A stretch of DNA of 64,000 bases. Source: Heliopora coerulea (lineage: Eukaryota; Cnidaria; Anthozoa; Scleralcyonacea; Helioporidae). A program made the translations under genes and the position numbers. Location: positions 1 through 64,000 of the forward strand of contig JASJOG010000123.1 of NCBI GenBank assembly GCA_030142905.1, read 5' to 3'. The notes beneath the pieces are model-generated. The model was not told the origin of the DNA, searched no databases, and worked only from the letters and a program-made list of their open reading frames with translations. Each line of letters starts with the position of its first letter. Within the stretch, counting starts at the first letter, position 1. Below, one piece after another: positions 1 to 11,082 of this stretch.

Positions 1-3000
1 GTGCCACACCTGTGCTGCTGTGTTTTGCTGCATTTGTATGCCAGTTGCACTTCCGGAAGATGTTCTGGCCAGGACTTAGGGTGATTGTCCACCAATTTGG
101 TGATGCATTCTTCCATCGTTCGGTTTAGGCGTTCTACTCCGGAATTTCCTTGAGGATGATATGGGTCACTGAACGTACGTTCAATCCTGTTTTCAGTACA
201 AAAACTCTGCATCACCTCGCTGGCAAAACAAGGTCAGTTGTCTGAGTGGAGGCGTTTTGGTATTCCATACCGGGATATCCAGTCTCTCAGTTTCTTGCAG
301 AACGATGCACTCTGTTGGTCAGTGATTGGATGCATTACGGCAAACTTGGTAGCAGAGACCATGATTACCAAAATATCATTGAATCCATTTCTTGCCTTCG
401 GTAACGGGCCTTTCAGATCTGTTTCCACGAGTTGAAATGGTCGGCTTCCCTTTGGGCGTACGTGGAGAGGAGCTTGTCTTTTACCCTGCGACAATGTTGC
501 TGCACACCTGCGACACGACTGAACGGACTTCACAACATCCTTGTTCATGGTGGGCCATCAAAAATGACGAACAATTCTTTCGACAACCTTCTCACTTCCC
601 TGGTGTCCTGTTTCATCATGGGCCAGACCTAGCAACTTGGGGACACTGGACGACGGTGCCAACACTTGGCCGAGTCCTTGAAGGGTAAACAGTCCCTCTT
701 TATTGGTCTGCGAAGAGGTGTATGGTTTTAATGCTGGGTCGGTGGTTTGTGCCAGTTTGAAGTTCTCCAAGTTATCGATGAAATCTTTAATTCGGTCGCT
801 CTTCACTATTCCTAGCGTTAACGCAGCTTCATCGTTGTGGTTCTCCAATGGCGTTATTCCCAGTCTATTCAGGGCATCTGCGACGACATTGTCACAACCT
901 TTGATGAATTCCAACTGCGGTTCAAACTCGGAAATATCTCGCAACATAGTGGCTCTCCTCCAAAACGGATCTTTTACTTTCAACATTTTCAGCAATGGCT
1001 TGTGGTCGGTACGAAGACGAAATTTACTTCCTAGTAAGTAGTAACGGTAATGCTTGAGTGTGTCTCTAATTGCTAATACTTCGCGGTCGTATGACGGGTA
1101 AGATCTTTCTCGTTTGGTTAAGCATCTGCTGTAGTACGCCACTGGATGTAATACGCCATCTTCGTCTGGTTGAGCTAATTCACCACCTATGCCGACACTG
1201 CTTGCATCTGTCGTCACAACAAATTCTACATTGGGTTTAGGGTGTGCCAACACTTGTGCTGTGGTTAGGCAGTTCTTTAAGAATGTGAAAGCATCCTCCC
1301 GTTCCTTATTCCATATGAGGATGGCATTCTTCTCCAATAGTTTCGTAAGTGGTCGTGCTTGTTCGTTGAAGTTCTTGATAAACTTTCTATACCACCCGGT
1401 TACTCCCAGAAATTTCTGGACTTCTTTGACCGAGACAGGGGCTGGCCACGATCTTATTGCTTCTACTTTCTCTTTAGCTGGTTGTACTCCGTCCTTGGTA
1501 ACTCGATGGCCTAGAAACTTTAATTCTCTCATTACCAGTGCGCATTTCTTCGTTTTGATTCTTAAGCCATGTTGTCGAAGAGCATCGAAAACTTGCTGTA
1601 AATTTCTTACATGATCATCAAATGTCTTACTCACAACACACAAGTCATCCATGTACAGTGCCAATCGTTCAGATGGAATTTGGCTGACAACTTTTCGCAT
1701 TAATCTTGCAAAGGTGGCTGGACTTCCTTTCAAACCATAGCACATACGTGTCCATTCCCAGAAGCCTGTTGGGGATCTGAAAGCTGTTTTAGCTTGGTCT
1801 TTCTCTGCTAGAGGCACCTGTGAGTATCCCTGTGCCAGGTCAATAACACTAAAATACTGCACTCCTACAATGTTGTCCAGTACTTCGTTGATGTTTCCAG
1901 TAGGAAATGCATCAGATTGCGTTATATTATTGAGCGGCTTGTAATTAACACACAGTCTCACAGTCTTGTCCGGTTTCATGACTGGCACAATGGGAAAGGC
2001 CCTGGGAGACCTTGATGGCTTAATGTACCCGGCTTTCAAGTGCTTTTCTACTGCATCGTTGATTTTCTCTGTTAAGGAAAAGTTGTGTCTTCTTGGTGGA
2101 CATGTAATGGGCTCTGCATCTCCAGTAGGTATGGTGTAAGTTTCGGTTGTAGTGTATCCTTCGTTACCTGGGTAATCAAATACATCTGCATTCTCCCTTA
2201 GTAGATTCTTTACTCTAGTTACCTCACTATCACTTAACTCTTTTCCAATCTGCACTTCGGGGACTGGATCATACTCCCTAGTTGTAGCTGTTTGGGGAAT
2301 CACTTTTGCTGGTAGTTCTTTTACAGTGGCTGCTGACTGTTCCCTGTATACACGAATTGGTTTGGCCGATATGTTCCAAACGCAGATTGGGATTCTGCCA
2401 TCTTCTATTTCCTCTGGTGCTATGCAAACTGGGACTGTCATGAGACCTGTCCTTTCTTTGAACCGTTCTGTGCCTTCCACACAGACTGTGCTGTCAAATT
2501 TCTTGCTCTCTTGCTCTAGCTTTCCCCATATGAAAGTCTCTTTTCCTGGCTCTATCAAACAGGTCTGAGCTGCTCGTATGTGGTAACATTTCTGCGTTGG
2601 TGACTGATTAGAGAGTACTTCTGATTAATATAACTCTGTTCCATCCAAGTTTGCTGATTTAGATTTTGGGTCTAGAACAATGCCAAGTGCTCCCAAGACA
2701 TCTAAACCCATAACTGCTGTTTGAACAGCATCTACAACATAACAGTCCATCTTGCACATTTTATTTCTGATTTTTATCTCGACCTGTGCAACTCCTTTAC
2801 AGCTAGCTCTAGTTCCATCTGCCATTTCCAGTCGTTTTGAAGCCTGCTCTATGTTTAACCCTTCTTGAACTGCGAACGAGGTTGGCAATATAGACACCTC
2901 TGCCCCCGAGTCACAGATAAACTCGCACTACGCTCCTTACTACCTTGCTTCACTGTTACTGATATAGTGATAAATCGTTTAGCAGCGGCTGAGAACGTGT

Positions 3001-3033
3001 TAATCCTTACTGGTTGTTCCCAGCCGCTTGGTA
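1..3033 (-). pseudogene. Ty3/gypsy pol, unit 1 (protease-RT-RNase H-integrase), broken
   Basis: Open frames cover protease (2625-2940, active-site DSGAEVS, flap-side VMGLDVLG), reverse transcriptase (YMDD at about 1644-1655), RNase H (TTDASSVGIGG, TDHKPLL) and integrase. Integrase is split by TGA codons at about 555-557 (in the zinc-finger HFWWP-type motif, where Trp is expected) and 234-236 (after HSDN, where Gly is expected). Both stops occur in all three copies. A copy-specific TAA at 2622-2624 replaces a Gln codon between protease and RT. At the protease start the frame changes near an extra CGTAG (about 2930-2934), also shared. The apparent start of the longest frame at 2558 is a TTG inside a continuous reading frame, so it is not a real initiation site. 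Confidence 0.93.
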
Positions 3034-3040
3034 GTTTAAA
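2984..3040 (-). promoter_or_regulatory. candidate -1 ribosomal frameshift signal, unit 1 gypsy
   Basis: On the minus strand the gag codons TCT TTA AAC place the heptamer TTTAAAC (3034-3040) in X-XXY-YYZ phase. Five nucleotides later begins a 12-bp stem (AGCGGCTGGGAA at 3017-3028 with TTCTCAGCCGCT at 2984-2995, one G-U pair) that encloses a 21-nt loop containing the gag stop TAA. A -1 slip enters the frame that leads into protease. Confidence 0.78.
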
Positions 3041-3981
3041 GAAGGTGATGGAACTGGGGATGTTGACTGGCAATTTCGAGCAACATGTCCTGGTTTCCAA
3101 CAACATTGACACAAATGAACAAATGGACAATCTTTTCTAAAATGATGCTCGGATTCACAGTGAAAACATTTCGGTTTACTTTCTGCTCCATTCCATCTTG
3201 GTCTTGAAGGGTTTCTTGGTTTCCCTCGACCTCGATTATAGTTGCCAAAACGGCCTCTTCCAGGGATTTGTCTTCTCCAAGGACGTACGTTGCCTTGACG
3301 ACCACCCACTAAATTGATCTGCTTGTCATCTTCGTCGACTCTTGTGCCAAATACTGCTTCGATTTCTTCCTTAACAATTTGTCGTAGATCATGTGGTTGA
3401 GTATCTTCCGTACTCTTTATCTCGTTCACAGTGGTAGGTTTAAAATGTGGTTTCCTTTTGGAGATCAGTTCTAATCATTCAAGTTCTTCGGCCAACGTTG
3501 TTATGTCCATGTCTCGATATTTTCCGTCGTTCTTTAACCTTTTACTCATGTCGTCGTCAATCGCTGCCAGAAATTTATCCTGCAGCATTTGTTTATAAGT
3601 CTTCGCTGCAGTATTCTCTTCGACTTCACTCATCCCTGGGTAGGCCTTTCTGGTTATTTTCTCTACACGCCACGCCAATTGTGCAGGAGTCTCGTCGTCT
3701 TGACGTTTTAGTTGGGCCAACTCGGACACGGCAGTCTCATGGTCGACAGCTACTTTGTCGAACTCCTTCTTCAGAGCCTCCTTGACTTTCTTCGGATCAT
3801 TCTGGTCCGCGTCGCTCAGTCTCGCGATGCACAAAAACGCGGCTCCGTCTACTTTACTTGCTATAGCGTGAGCCTCTTGCTTTCCTTCAAACTTCTTCGT
3901 CGAGCAATAGAATTTCATCTTCATCAGCCACAGATCAATATCTCCCCTACCGTCAAATACGTCGACTCTTCTTTCAGACAT
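3007..3981 (-). pseudogene. Ty3/gypsy gag, unit 1 copy, interrupted by TGA
   Basis: This is the structural gag gene: an N-terminal capsid-like region followed by a basic Gly/Arg-rich stretch and two zinc knuckles of CX2CX4HX4C type (CFHCESEHHFRKDC and CQCCWKPGHVARNC). The other two copies have the same frame open for 324 codons. Here an AGA to TGA change at about 3472-3474 splits it into 168 codons (3475-3981) and a remainder. The ATG at 3979-3981 lies only about 29 nt inside the 5' LTR, so the leader is very short. Confidence 0.92.
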
Positions 3982-4010
3982 TTCTAGGCAAATCCCATCG
4001 CTGCCACCAC

Positions 4011-4168
4011 TGTAGAGGTTTATTCACTTAGTATCTATTTATTATATATTTCGAACAGTAACACAACACAGTCTTTACAATATATCAAAAACCCCTCCCA
4101 GGACAGTTTTGTTCGAACCCCAGCAAATCACTGTTGAGGGCGAGAATGTCAGCTCATTTCCGGTTACA
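4011..4168 (-). repeat. gypsy 5' LTR, unit 1
   Basis: This is a 158-bp LTR with TGT...ACA ends. The outer flank on the right is CCGG, matching the CCGG left of the 3' LTR in the complete copies, which implies a 4-bp target duplication. Confidence 0.9.
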
Positions 4169-4690
4169 CCGGGTCTCATTTAGGCCTCATGGCCTTTGTG
4201 ACAATGACATCATAACACAGTATTTATAATCGAGTGAGATACCTTGCTCAGGTTGGTTTAGGTTGAGAAAATGCAGCGCCAAATGACATATGACCGTCTT
4301 GAACGAATTTAGCTTGCCATTTTTCAAAACAGAATCCAGTTGGTAAATATTCGTGATTCTTGCTCCTTTTGTGCGAAGTAGCATTGAGCGTCGTCGAAAC
4401 AAAAACACTGTGTGGTCTTGAATATATATCAGTGCAATTGCGGCTACTAAAGTACCCCACTTTGGTTTGTGAAGTTCAGTTCGTCAAGGGTGAGGTAAAA
4501 CTGCCCAAGGTAATCGCTTTCGAAAGACAAGGGCAGTCAACGATCTGAGAACTCAGTGAAGGTCTTTATTCCATGTTTTTGTTCATGTTTATGAAATTTT
4601 GTGCACATTTTAAGGGTCCAGACTCTATAAGAGTTTTGACTGGGGAAGTAATCCGGCGATAGAAATGTTCAGCAGCGTAGTTTATAGGGG

Positions 4691-4718
4691 TGTGGTGGTG
4701 GTGGTGGTGGTGGGGGTG
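4691..4718. repeat. (TGG)n simple repeat
   Basis: A short trinucleotide tract occurs at the same place in units 2 and 3. It makes a spurious His-rich frame on the minus strand. Confidence 0.85.
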
Positions 4719-6344
4719 TGACAATCCCCAAAGTTTGTGAAAAAACAGCAAATTTCGGGCAAAAAATAGATAGTAATTCGGGCAAAATTTTATAAGGTAA
4801 AGTAGATCAATATCTCTTTTGGTTACTAGTTTACATTTGATTTACGTGTTTGGACTGAGGAAGTGAGGGTACTGCATGCATGGCCCAAATGCGCGTCAAA
4901 TTATACTCATGCAATGTTTGAAAGTATGCATTGTTCGGGCAAATTAAGCAGGACACGACCGCAATTGAAATGGGTTAACTACGTCTCTGGAAATGCTTGG
5001 ATTCAATCATTCGGGTGCCGGACCATTTTAGTATTAACTGAAGATAAATGGACGACAACGTGGGTTTGGTACTTAACAATGGTGGAATTTAACAAAGATT
5101 GTCGATGGTATACAGTCAATACCAAGTGATTCAGAAGACAAACATACAGAGGTCAATTTGGTTCCTCGTACAATGGCAGTGTCGTCATGTGAAGTACTTG
5201 GACGGCGTCAGGTATACTCCACGGATTAAAAATTACTCATACTCTTTGTTTCAGAAGAAAAATTCATCTGTAAGGAGACTTTATCTTAAGCTCTCTATTC
5301 CCAAACTGTGATCCGCAGATCCGTTGGGATTTGCGAGGCCAATATGAACCTTACAAGGCACAAGCACCAGGTCAAAATAAAAGATCAGAGAAAGAATGTA
5401 TTCCCAAGGGACAACGCAGGCATCAACACGAGATCACGAAATAAATGCAAGCACAAATAGTGTCCCTATGATTTTATTATTATGTTTTGTGTTTTATACC
5501 TGATAACCCTACCAGCTAGCAAAGCTGTTCTCCGTTGAGGTCCAATAAGGGCCACGCCAGGAGTACCCGGAGAAAACCTGCGATGCTTGGTAGAGACAAA
5601 CTGGACAACATTCTTCTCACGCGTGACCAAGGTAACTTGAACTCCAAAACCTGTTATTTAAGTGCAAACATAAGAGCTGGACAATAAAGAAAACAAAGCT
5701 TCTTTTATCTCGTTCTTGTGCTTGCGATTTGTGTTACCTTGGTTCACACGTGAATTTTGTTTGTCCTTGCACTCTCATTTGCACCACAACCACGCTTAAG
5801 ATGTAAGACTGCTACGTTGGTTAAGGGTCCATTTGAACCCAACGACTGCTCGATACGATTGTTCGTCCTGGGGTATGTAACGTTGTCTCAAAGGCACAAT
5901 TCCTGTGCTCGATTCGCCCATATAAAGTCCGTTTACACATGCGATTTTGCACGACGCGATTGTCACCCTGGTGTATGTAATAAACTCGTGACAGTTTATG
6001 CAGCACGATATCCGCTTATGATTCGCTGCAGTTTGTCCTCGATGCTCTCGTCACCTCAACACATACTCCAAGATGTCAATTGCGAATCACAAAATCGCAA
6101 GTGTAAACTGGCCTTTAGGTAGTAATACGTAGTAATGAGTTGATCGGATACATCAGAAGGAGCAATCGTGTATAAGACAATGGCGTCGTGTACAGCTCAT
6201 CACGACACCTCCGACTTTTCTGCTCATGCAACTTGATCGCTTTCAAAATAGACGATTCCGTGACTGCCGTGAGAGGGCTTGTGGATTGGGCAGCTTTCCA
6301 GGATGTGCGCGATAGTCTGTGGGGCAGGAATGCGGTTATTTATC

Positions 6345-6430
6345 CCAGGGATCACTTTTCTAGGAGATTACTCGACCCTGGAATCGCTTACCCTTGGGCG
6401 CTAATCCCAGGGATCACTCATCCCTGGATC
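6345..6430. repeat. degenerate short-period repeat
   Basis: Variants of ATCCCAGGGATCACT and TCATCCC are reiterated several times with irregular spacing. The block is also present at about 33,970-34,055 and 57,975-58,060. Confidence 0.5.
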
Positions 6431-7652
6431 ATTCATCCCAAAAGTCGCTAAACTCAGGGTTAGTTATCCTAGAGGTTAATCAAACCAGGGGTTCACAATG
6501 ATTTTGAAAGAAAATTGAAATGGCACCATCATCAGTTACGTCCAATTGATTTGTAGCTCAAACATAAAGTTTAAATGATGCTGTTCGTCGAAGTATGTTT
6601 CTTGCTCAATTTCTTAAAATTGTCAGCTGGTAACAATTTTTACTTAGGGATCATTTATCCCTATTACAGTGAAAGCCTTCTCAAAGTACTAAGCTTGATA
6701 AACCCGAATAAATCTGTAAAATTGAACAGCTGTTAATCGAATGCCGAGTCATGAATGAACCCATTTAAATCTCTCTGTGAATCTCCACTCAGAAATTAAG
6801 TTTATTTTCCATATATTTCTTAAAAATCATTGAGAGGTCGTTCTTTATCGAAGTATACCTCGAGAACAGGAAAAACCAAGAGACTTTATATCCCGATATG
6901 GAAAGGATAGAAATTTTGTAAATCATCGTCCAAAACTTGCTCTAAGTACAGTCATCTTTGGAAGACTGTCTGAAGGATATTGCGAGTAAAAGAACTACAT
7001 TTTATTCTGGAAAACGTGACTAGAAGGAAGCACAATGTCTTAATATGATATAGCACTAATGGTTTCTTAATCGATTCTGAACCATATTTACAGACGCTGA
7101 TTAAACATTAATTTCTCTTGAATTTTTCTCATGAATAATTATTGCTTATGAATTTATTATTTCTTAAAAATTATTAGTTCTTGAAAAAGTTTTTATTTAC
7201 TTGCAATGTCAATTACTACATGCTACAGAGACTGCGGTGCTATTAATTACGTGAATAGTAAACACCCGACAACACTCGTGCGGTAAATATTTGTACAATC
7301 TGCTATAAATTAATCTACCTCTGGTGTATATGGCCAGTTGTCGAAAGCGTTGTGACCATGCCAAATTAGTTCGTTTGGAAATACGAATATACGCACGGAC
7401 GTATCTCACTTGTTTGAATATTCCGTACCATATCAAAATACACTGCACCAGTTAAAACATTAAAAATGCATTAGCAATTTAACACATTATTTGTTTTGGC
7501 CACTTGATTGTTGGACCTTTTTTGAAACAATTCCCATTTCTAGGCATCTAGATTCCATCGGAACGTATCAAAATACAAAAAAGCAAAAAAAAAAAATAAA
7601 AAGATTTTTGAGTTTTTAAAACAAGGAGTAATTCTTCCATTAAAGACACCTC

Positions 7653-7658
7653 TTTATT
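7653..7658 (-). promoter_or_regulatory. AATAAA poly(A) signal overlapping a stop codon
   Basis: Reading the minus strand, the TAA stop of the 667-codon gene overlaps AATAAA by one base. The same arrangement is kept at the ends of the unit 2 and unit 3 copies. Overlap of stop and signal would give a very short 3' UTR. Confidence 0.45.
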
Positions 7659-9658
7659 TATCTTGTGGTTAATGAATGGTGTTGAATAATGAGTTTCGCA
7701 GCAAACTCTGCTACCTCTTCGAAAGAGTCACCACAATTTTCAGATTGTTGAAATCCGACAGAAGTCGTAGATTTTAAACTAACTGCGGTTTCATGAAATT
7801 CTTGTCCTTCCTTCTTCTTGCATGTGAGTTGATATTTTTCAACTGAACAAACCTCCAACCAGATTTCAAGGTCCCTAGAACCGACATATTTCACATCAGT
7901 GGGCATTTCCTCTTTCATTTTGCGTATAATGTAATCTTTCACGTTAAAATTTGGAAAAGCTTCAGCATCTTTATCAAATAAACAGTGACAGATGATTTGC
8001 TTCCCAGGTCCTTTGCTCTCGTCACCTTCCACTTGGTGTGAATTTATTTTGGATTCATCTAGAGATACACCTCGAACGCCTTTAGAGGTTTCTTTCTTAT
8101 CAGAAAAGATTTCGCAGTTGTTGTTCATTTCATGTTGTTTTTCTAACTGTGAACATTTTGAGGGATTTTTGGATATTCCTGGCTGGCTATCTTCTTCGTC
8201 TTTGCTCAACTCCGAAATTTCTTCTAATTCAGTTGTAGCTGCAGCTGTGTCAGCGCCTTCTTCGGTCGTTGGGGGTACGAATTCAACATCGTCCCGTGCT
8301 CTCTCCTCGGTCTTTAAGTCGTTAGTACCTCGATTGTCGGCTCCGCTTGGATGGTGTTGTTCGTATTCTGTTGCATACTTTTTGCAACCACAAAATTCAC
8401 AGCCTTGCACCTTTCTGCTCTCGTGTGGTGGAGCATCGTCACCAAGAGAGTCCGTCAAAGACATTTCGTGAATCGATAAATCTTCATCGTCTTTACGCTT
8501 ACATTCATTTAATACTTCCTCATCTCCAAAATCAATCTTGTCATCCCCAGATTGATTTGGAATTTCGCCCGGTTCTGCTCCTGTCTGCTCTTCAACAGAA
8601 TTCCCGATTTGCTCAATTCGGGTTTCTTCTTTCACTGGCTGAGGCTCCGTATTTTCTCCGGACGTAGCTCACCCTGCCTCTGGTTCTACGTCGTTCTTGT
8701 GTGCATTCAGTAAATCCTCCACATTGGGATTCGTTTTAATCTCGTTCTCGTCGTCAAACTTTCTCGCAATGTTCTCGGTTGCAGCATTCTTCTGCGTCAC
8801 TGATGCTTGTAGGTCTTTTTTCACGCCAAGATCAAATGTTGCGTCAAACGAACAGTTTATTTCCTTCACTTTCTCTTTATTGATGGTCCATACATCAGGC
8901 TCTATTTCAGGCCCGTCAGTATCATTCACTGGGGCGTGAGCACAGTCTTCAGGCATGCTATTCGTCTCTGAATAATGAGATAGTTCCTTCATCTCACAAG
9001 CATATAACTCAACTGGATAACAGGTTTCGTGTCTTGATGAATCTGATTCCACGATAGTTGACGTTACTTGGTCAGTACCGTGTTTCCTAGTTGAATCGTA
9101 TTCGGTTCTGCCGTTAATATGTGTGCTCGATGGGCATCCTGAGGATATTCGATCAGAGAGATGAACGTCAAATCTGTACGGGCTTTCTCTCCTTAGAATC
9201 TTCTGATCCAACTTGCAAATAACACGATTACTCTTCGCCAGCAGAAATGCATGGAGCCTAGAAAGGGAAGACTCATTTTCCGCTGTTGCTGAACTCTCAA
9301 TCATGATTGTAAACATGGTTTCGTTTTCATCAAACGCCTCCAATTTCTCCTCCAGAAATTCAGCAATAGATAAACCGATGTTTTCTTGCGAGAACCATTC
9401 ACCGACCATGTCGAGATGATAGTCTTCTGCAATGGCTTTGTCAACGAGTGGGCAAAATGGGTTACTCTGTGGCAGTTTCTTTCTGAGAGTCGTCAAATAA
9501 ATTACTGGGCTTCTACTGTGGGTCCTCAATCCATACAACTTTCCACACACAACCATGGATTTGTTTTCATTTATGAACTGTCTAATTCGGACCAGTTCTC
9601 CCTCAAAGAGGTACAGTACAGGGCTCGATATATGCAGTATACTGACCAGATCGTTCAT
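7658..9658 (-). pseudogene. unit 1 copy of the 666-residue unknown gene, one TGA
   Basis: The reading frame has exactly the same length (2001 nt) as the intact copy at 59,282-61,282, but codon 330 (8669-8671), TGG in unit 3, is TGA here. The frame is otherwise open to the shared stop at 7658, so this is a recent single-base inactivation or a truncated 329-residue product. The same TGA is in unit 2, so it arose before units 1 and 2 separated. See the unit 3 entry for protein features. Confidence 0.8.
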
Positions 9659-9781
9659 CTTCGCAAACCTAAGTCCAAATTGAAGCCGAGGTTTTTGAAT
9701 CTCTTATTTCCTATTTATATCTTACTGCATCATGAATGCTCGAGGATATTATTTCCGTTCTAGGAATGAATCCAGGGTAGG

Positions 9782-9928
9782 TCACAGCGGAAGTTCACTT
9801 ATTTGGACAGTTTCACTTTCAAATTCGTCACTTCGATAGAAGCGGACAGGGAGAAAGTAATCAGGCCTTTGAATTTTCTCAACTTCTGTAACTGTTTGTT
9901 GAAGTGAAGTGTTTTTTGGTTGACCCAT
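9782..9928 (-). CDS. 48-codon upstream frame, possible uORF or exon
   Basis: A short frame begins ATG GGT CAA (MGQPKN...) about 125 nt upstream of the 666-residue gene start and on the same strand. It is rich in Glu, Gln and Ser. It is open in units 1 and 2, but in unit 3 an extra A in the A-run after codon 4 shifts the frame. It could be a upstream ORF, part of a spliced first exon, or non-coding; nothing decides between these. Confidence 0.25.
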   Translation of the reverse strand: MGQPKNTSLQQTVTEVEKIQRPDYFLPVRFYRSDEFESETVQISELPL

Positions 9929-11082
9929 ACCAGTCAACATTTCTAGTATTTATTAATATACAATGTATTGCTACGTCAGTTCAGCTTTTGTGTTTCTGCT
10001 GATGGTCGTACACACATGGCTATGCGGTAGACTTAGCTTTGATGAATCCCTAAGCGGCCTGGTTTTGAGAATTACACTTACATAAAAATGTAAACTGTCT
10101 GGTTTAATTGAAATGAGTAAAACCAATTCTTTCTTTTTATCTAATGTTTCTTTAAATCCCGGGGCTTAGCCAATAATTTCGTGATATTGGGAACTCGAAA
10201 AATCATAGGATAATCCGAATTTTTCTGGATAGTTAACATGTTTGTCAACCAAAGTAGGTAAGCCTTCGAAGAGAGTTTCTCTTTCCAGTGACATCTTCTC
10301 CTGTCCTTCGCTGAGACGGACTTAAATCTTTCCTTTCCAGAGGTCTTCATTTTCAATGCGTAAAATCATCGGGCGTTACCCAAAATGAAATAACCGAAGA
10401 CCTGTCGGAACAGATATGGGTTAAATATGAGAGATATAGTCATGCAGGCTTGTGCAAGCTAGTCTGCATGACACCCAACCTTCAAGTGATCAGGATCTTG
10501 GATTCTCGGTTTCATGCATGATGGCTTGATTTGCCAACTTTTACATAAACCCAAATTCTGTGAAGCAAACTGATAATTACTCCAAAGGAACTAAAACTTT
10601 TCTAAATTTCTTTATTGTTTGGAAGACTTGCAAAAGCAGTTGGAATCATTAAACCAACACCATTACTGCACTGCACTTGTGATGATTTGATAACAAGATT
10701 TTTGCCAAATGTAGATGTCAAATAAACATTTGTCATCACATTACCCACACCACTGTAATACCCACATCAGCTTTAAAAACAGGAAAATCAACAGATAACC
10801 CGTGGGTAATTGCCCAGAAAATACAATAATTTACTGAAATAATTGAAATTATTGTTAATCCTAGAACTGCAGAAAACAAACTTAGATATCTATTCCACTA
10901 CCGGTATGTCAAAAATTTGAGGACATTAGACATTCGACAGCAGACTAAATAATGTTATATGAGAAACCAAAAAGGTGGGGACCTTTTAGAAATTTATTTG
11001 TAAATATTACATTTACAAATGAACTAATACCAATAAAAAGCTTCATATGGCTACTGTTATTAAGAGTGATCAGTGACTATAC
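9929..11082. other. gene-poor stretch containing the unit junction
   Basis: No supportable gene is present. A 71-codon minus frame at 10,141-10,356 is also seen in unit 3 (61,766-61,984) but is stopped by a TGA in unit 2, so it is probably a repeat remnant. The sequence at 10,514 onward starts the next duplicated unit. Confidence 0.5.
10513..10514. other. inferred junction between duplicated units 1 and 2
   Basis: Unit 3 matches units 1 and 2 up to TTCTCGGTTTC (ending 10,513; 38,129; 62,141). Units 1 and 2 then continue identically into ATGCATGATGG, while unit 3 continues into unrelated single-copy sequence. The simplest reading is that the point after TCGGTTTC is the edge of the duplicated segment and that 10,514 and 38,130 are the left ends of units 2 and 3. 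Confidence 0.65.

Larger units (their letters stand above)
1..4168 (-). mobile_element. Ty3/gypsy LTR retrotransposon, unit 1 copy (cut by window edge)
   Basis: This is the first of three copies of one insertion that was carried along in the segmental duplication. It reads right to left: 5' LTR (4011-4168), a candidate primer-binding site starting TGGTGGCAGCGATGGGAT just inside the LTR (about 3992-4009), gag, then pol in the order protease, reverse transcriptase, RNase H, integrase. The 3' LTR lies beyond the window start. The domain order RT-RNase H-integrase and the CCHC gag are those of Ty3/gypsy elements. This copy is the most damaged: beside the lesions shared by all copies it has a TGA in gag, a TAA in pol near 2622-2624 and a 1-bp insertion near position 37 in the integrase C-terminus. 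Confidence 0.95.
4169..7640. other. intergenic stretch of unit 1, no convincing gene
   Basis: About 3.5 kb is shared with 31,818-35,260 and 55,799-59,270. Short frames of 60-120 codons occur on both strands but none shows a recognisable domain, splice pattern or codon signature. Landmarks are a TGG repeat (4693-4713), a block at about 5,900-6,120 built from similar phrases such as CGATTTTGCACGACGCGATT, and degenerate reiterations of a CCCAGGGATCACT-like word at 6,345-6,430. The tail (6,500-7,620) is strongly AT-rich. Confidence 0.6.

Noticed and set aside
234..557. TGA reassignment to Trp
   Set aside because: One integrase TGA replaces Trp, but the other replaces Gly, and ordinary TGA stops end LicD and other frames; simple decay is enough.
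392..1614. Plus-strand frames of 98, 112 and 141 codons over the gypsy element
   Set aside because: Antisense shadows of pol; repeated in units 2 and 3 only because the element is.
2855..3130. Separate 91-codon gene overlapping gag
   Set aside because: It is the -1 frame entered through the frameshift signal and continues pol, not an independent gene.
4566..4751. His-rich small protein
   Set aside because: Caused by the (TGG)n repeat; no other coding evidence.
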